Shown here: piece after piece, positions 33,184 to 33,455 of the stretch
Layout of the letters: each line of letters begins with the position of its first letter
How positions within the stretch are numbered: the first letter of the stretch is position 1
NCBI GenBank assembly: GCA_037190175.1
Contig: JBBCJM010000130.1
Span: 1-33,455, forward strand
DNA: 33,455 nt
Reading direction: 5' to 3'
From: JBBCJM01 sp037190175
GTDB taxonomy: Bacteria; Pseudomonadota; Alphaproteobacteria; Rhodobacterales; Rhodobacteraceae
Program-made: the position numbers and the translations under genes
Notes under the pieces: model-generated
Told to the model about the DNA's origin: nothing
The model's database searches: none
Seen by the model: the letters and a program-made list of their open reading frames with translations, nothing else

Positions 33184-33455
33184 CCCGCTCACCGAAGCGG
33201 GACGGCGCGGTGACGCGGTTCGAAACGATGCGGTGGCGGCGAAAGCCGGAAAAATCTGGGACAGAGCGGTCGGGATACGCTGGGAAACTGGCGGTCCGGT
33301 CGCGTTTGTGCCCGCGCTTTTTGACATATTGAGATGAGAAGGGATATGTGGGCGGCTGGTGTCGTGTATCGGCGTTGGCGTTTGCATATCGGCCCGCTAG
33401 GGGAGTTTCCGTGAGGAGGCCGACCGATGATGTGGGTGTCAGCTTCACTGTTTGG
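33184..33455 (+). other. probable rRNA operon leader, 16S gene beyond the window
   Basis: No coding frame is convincing here. GCTTTTTGACA (33316-33326) resembles the boxA antitermination element. It is followed by GGGATATGTGGGCGG (from 33340) and a later GCATATCGGCCCGCTAG, both like the leader preceding 16S rRNA in Rhodobacterales. The 16S start (a sequence beginning AACTTGAGAGTTTGATC) should fall just after base 33455. This rests on recalled sequence similarity only. Confidence 0.65.

Overview
The window is very GC-rich bacterial chromosome, almost certainly from an alphaproteobacterium of the order Rhodobacterales. The signs are strong third-position GC, the mod, ure, cys and cobT gene types, and a right-hand edge that reads like the leader of a Rhodobacterales rRNA operon. 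No species can be named from the sequence alone. Most of the content looks like core or metabolic chromosome. There is no integrase, transposase, phage gene or CRISPR array.

Layout from left to right. The 3'-truncated mprF (lipid lysinylation and flipping) runs off the left edge. A leftward molybdate block follows: modE (short form), modA, modB, modC and a second ModA-like protein without a signal peptide. A palindromic candidate operator sits between modE and modA. A tRNA-Lys(UUU) gene lies at about 6.2 kb. The leftward urease operon ureD-A-J-B-C-E-F-G fills 6.3-11.75 kb. Diverging from it, a LysR regulator precedes a fused PxpB-PxpC protein and a fused biotin carboxylase-BCCP protein. A leftward sulfate/thiosulfate transporter follows (cysA-cysP-cysT-cysW), then a small unknown protein and a phosphoribosyltransferase. 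Rightward come an Fsr-type MFS exporter and cobT.

From 24.9 to 25.8 kb there is a two-gene module with its own promoter-like sequence. It encodes a DUF2188 protein and a 208-residue protein that resembles a TIR or nucleoside-deoxyribosyltransferase fold. It is packed tightly against an aminopeptidase P gene. This is the best candidate in the window for an undescribed system. Next are sufE (convergent, separated by a REP-like inverted doublet), a lipoprotein, a crotonase-family protein without the classical catalytic glutamates, a PaaI-type thioesterase, a bactofilin, and a ureohydrolase-amidohydrolase pair. The window ends in a promoter and leader that should belong to an rRNA operon starting just beyond the edge.

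The common theme is nutrient acquisition. Molybdate and sulfate come in through related ABC transporters. Urea is hydrolysed by nickel urease, with UreJ as probable nickel permease. The ureohydrolase may supply urea. The PxpBC/BC-BCCP pair is a carboxylation-driven amide- or lactam-opening module whose domains match those of urea carboxylase. Family assignments come from reading translated proteins and recalling family motifs; no database search was run.
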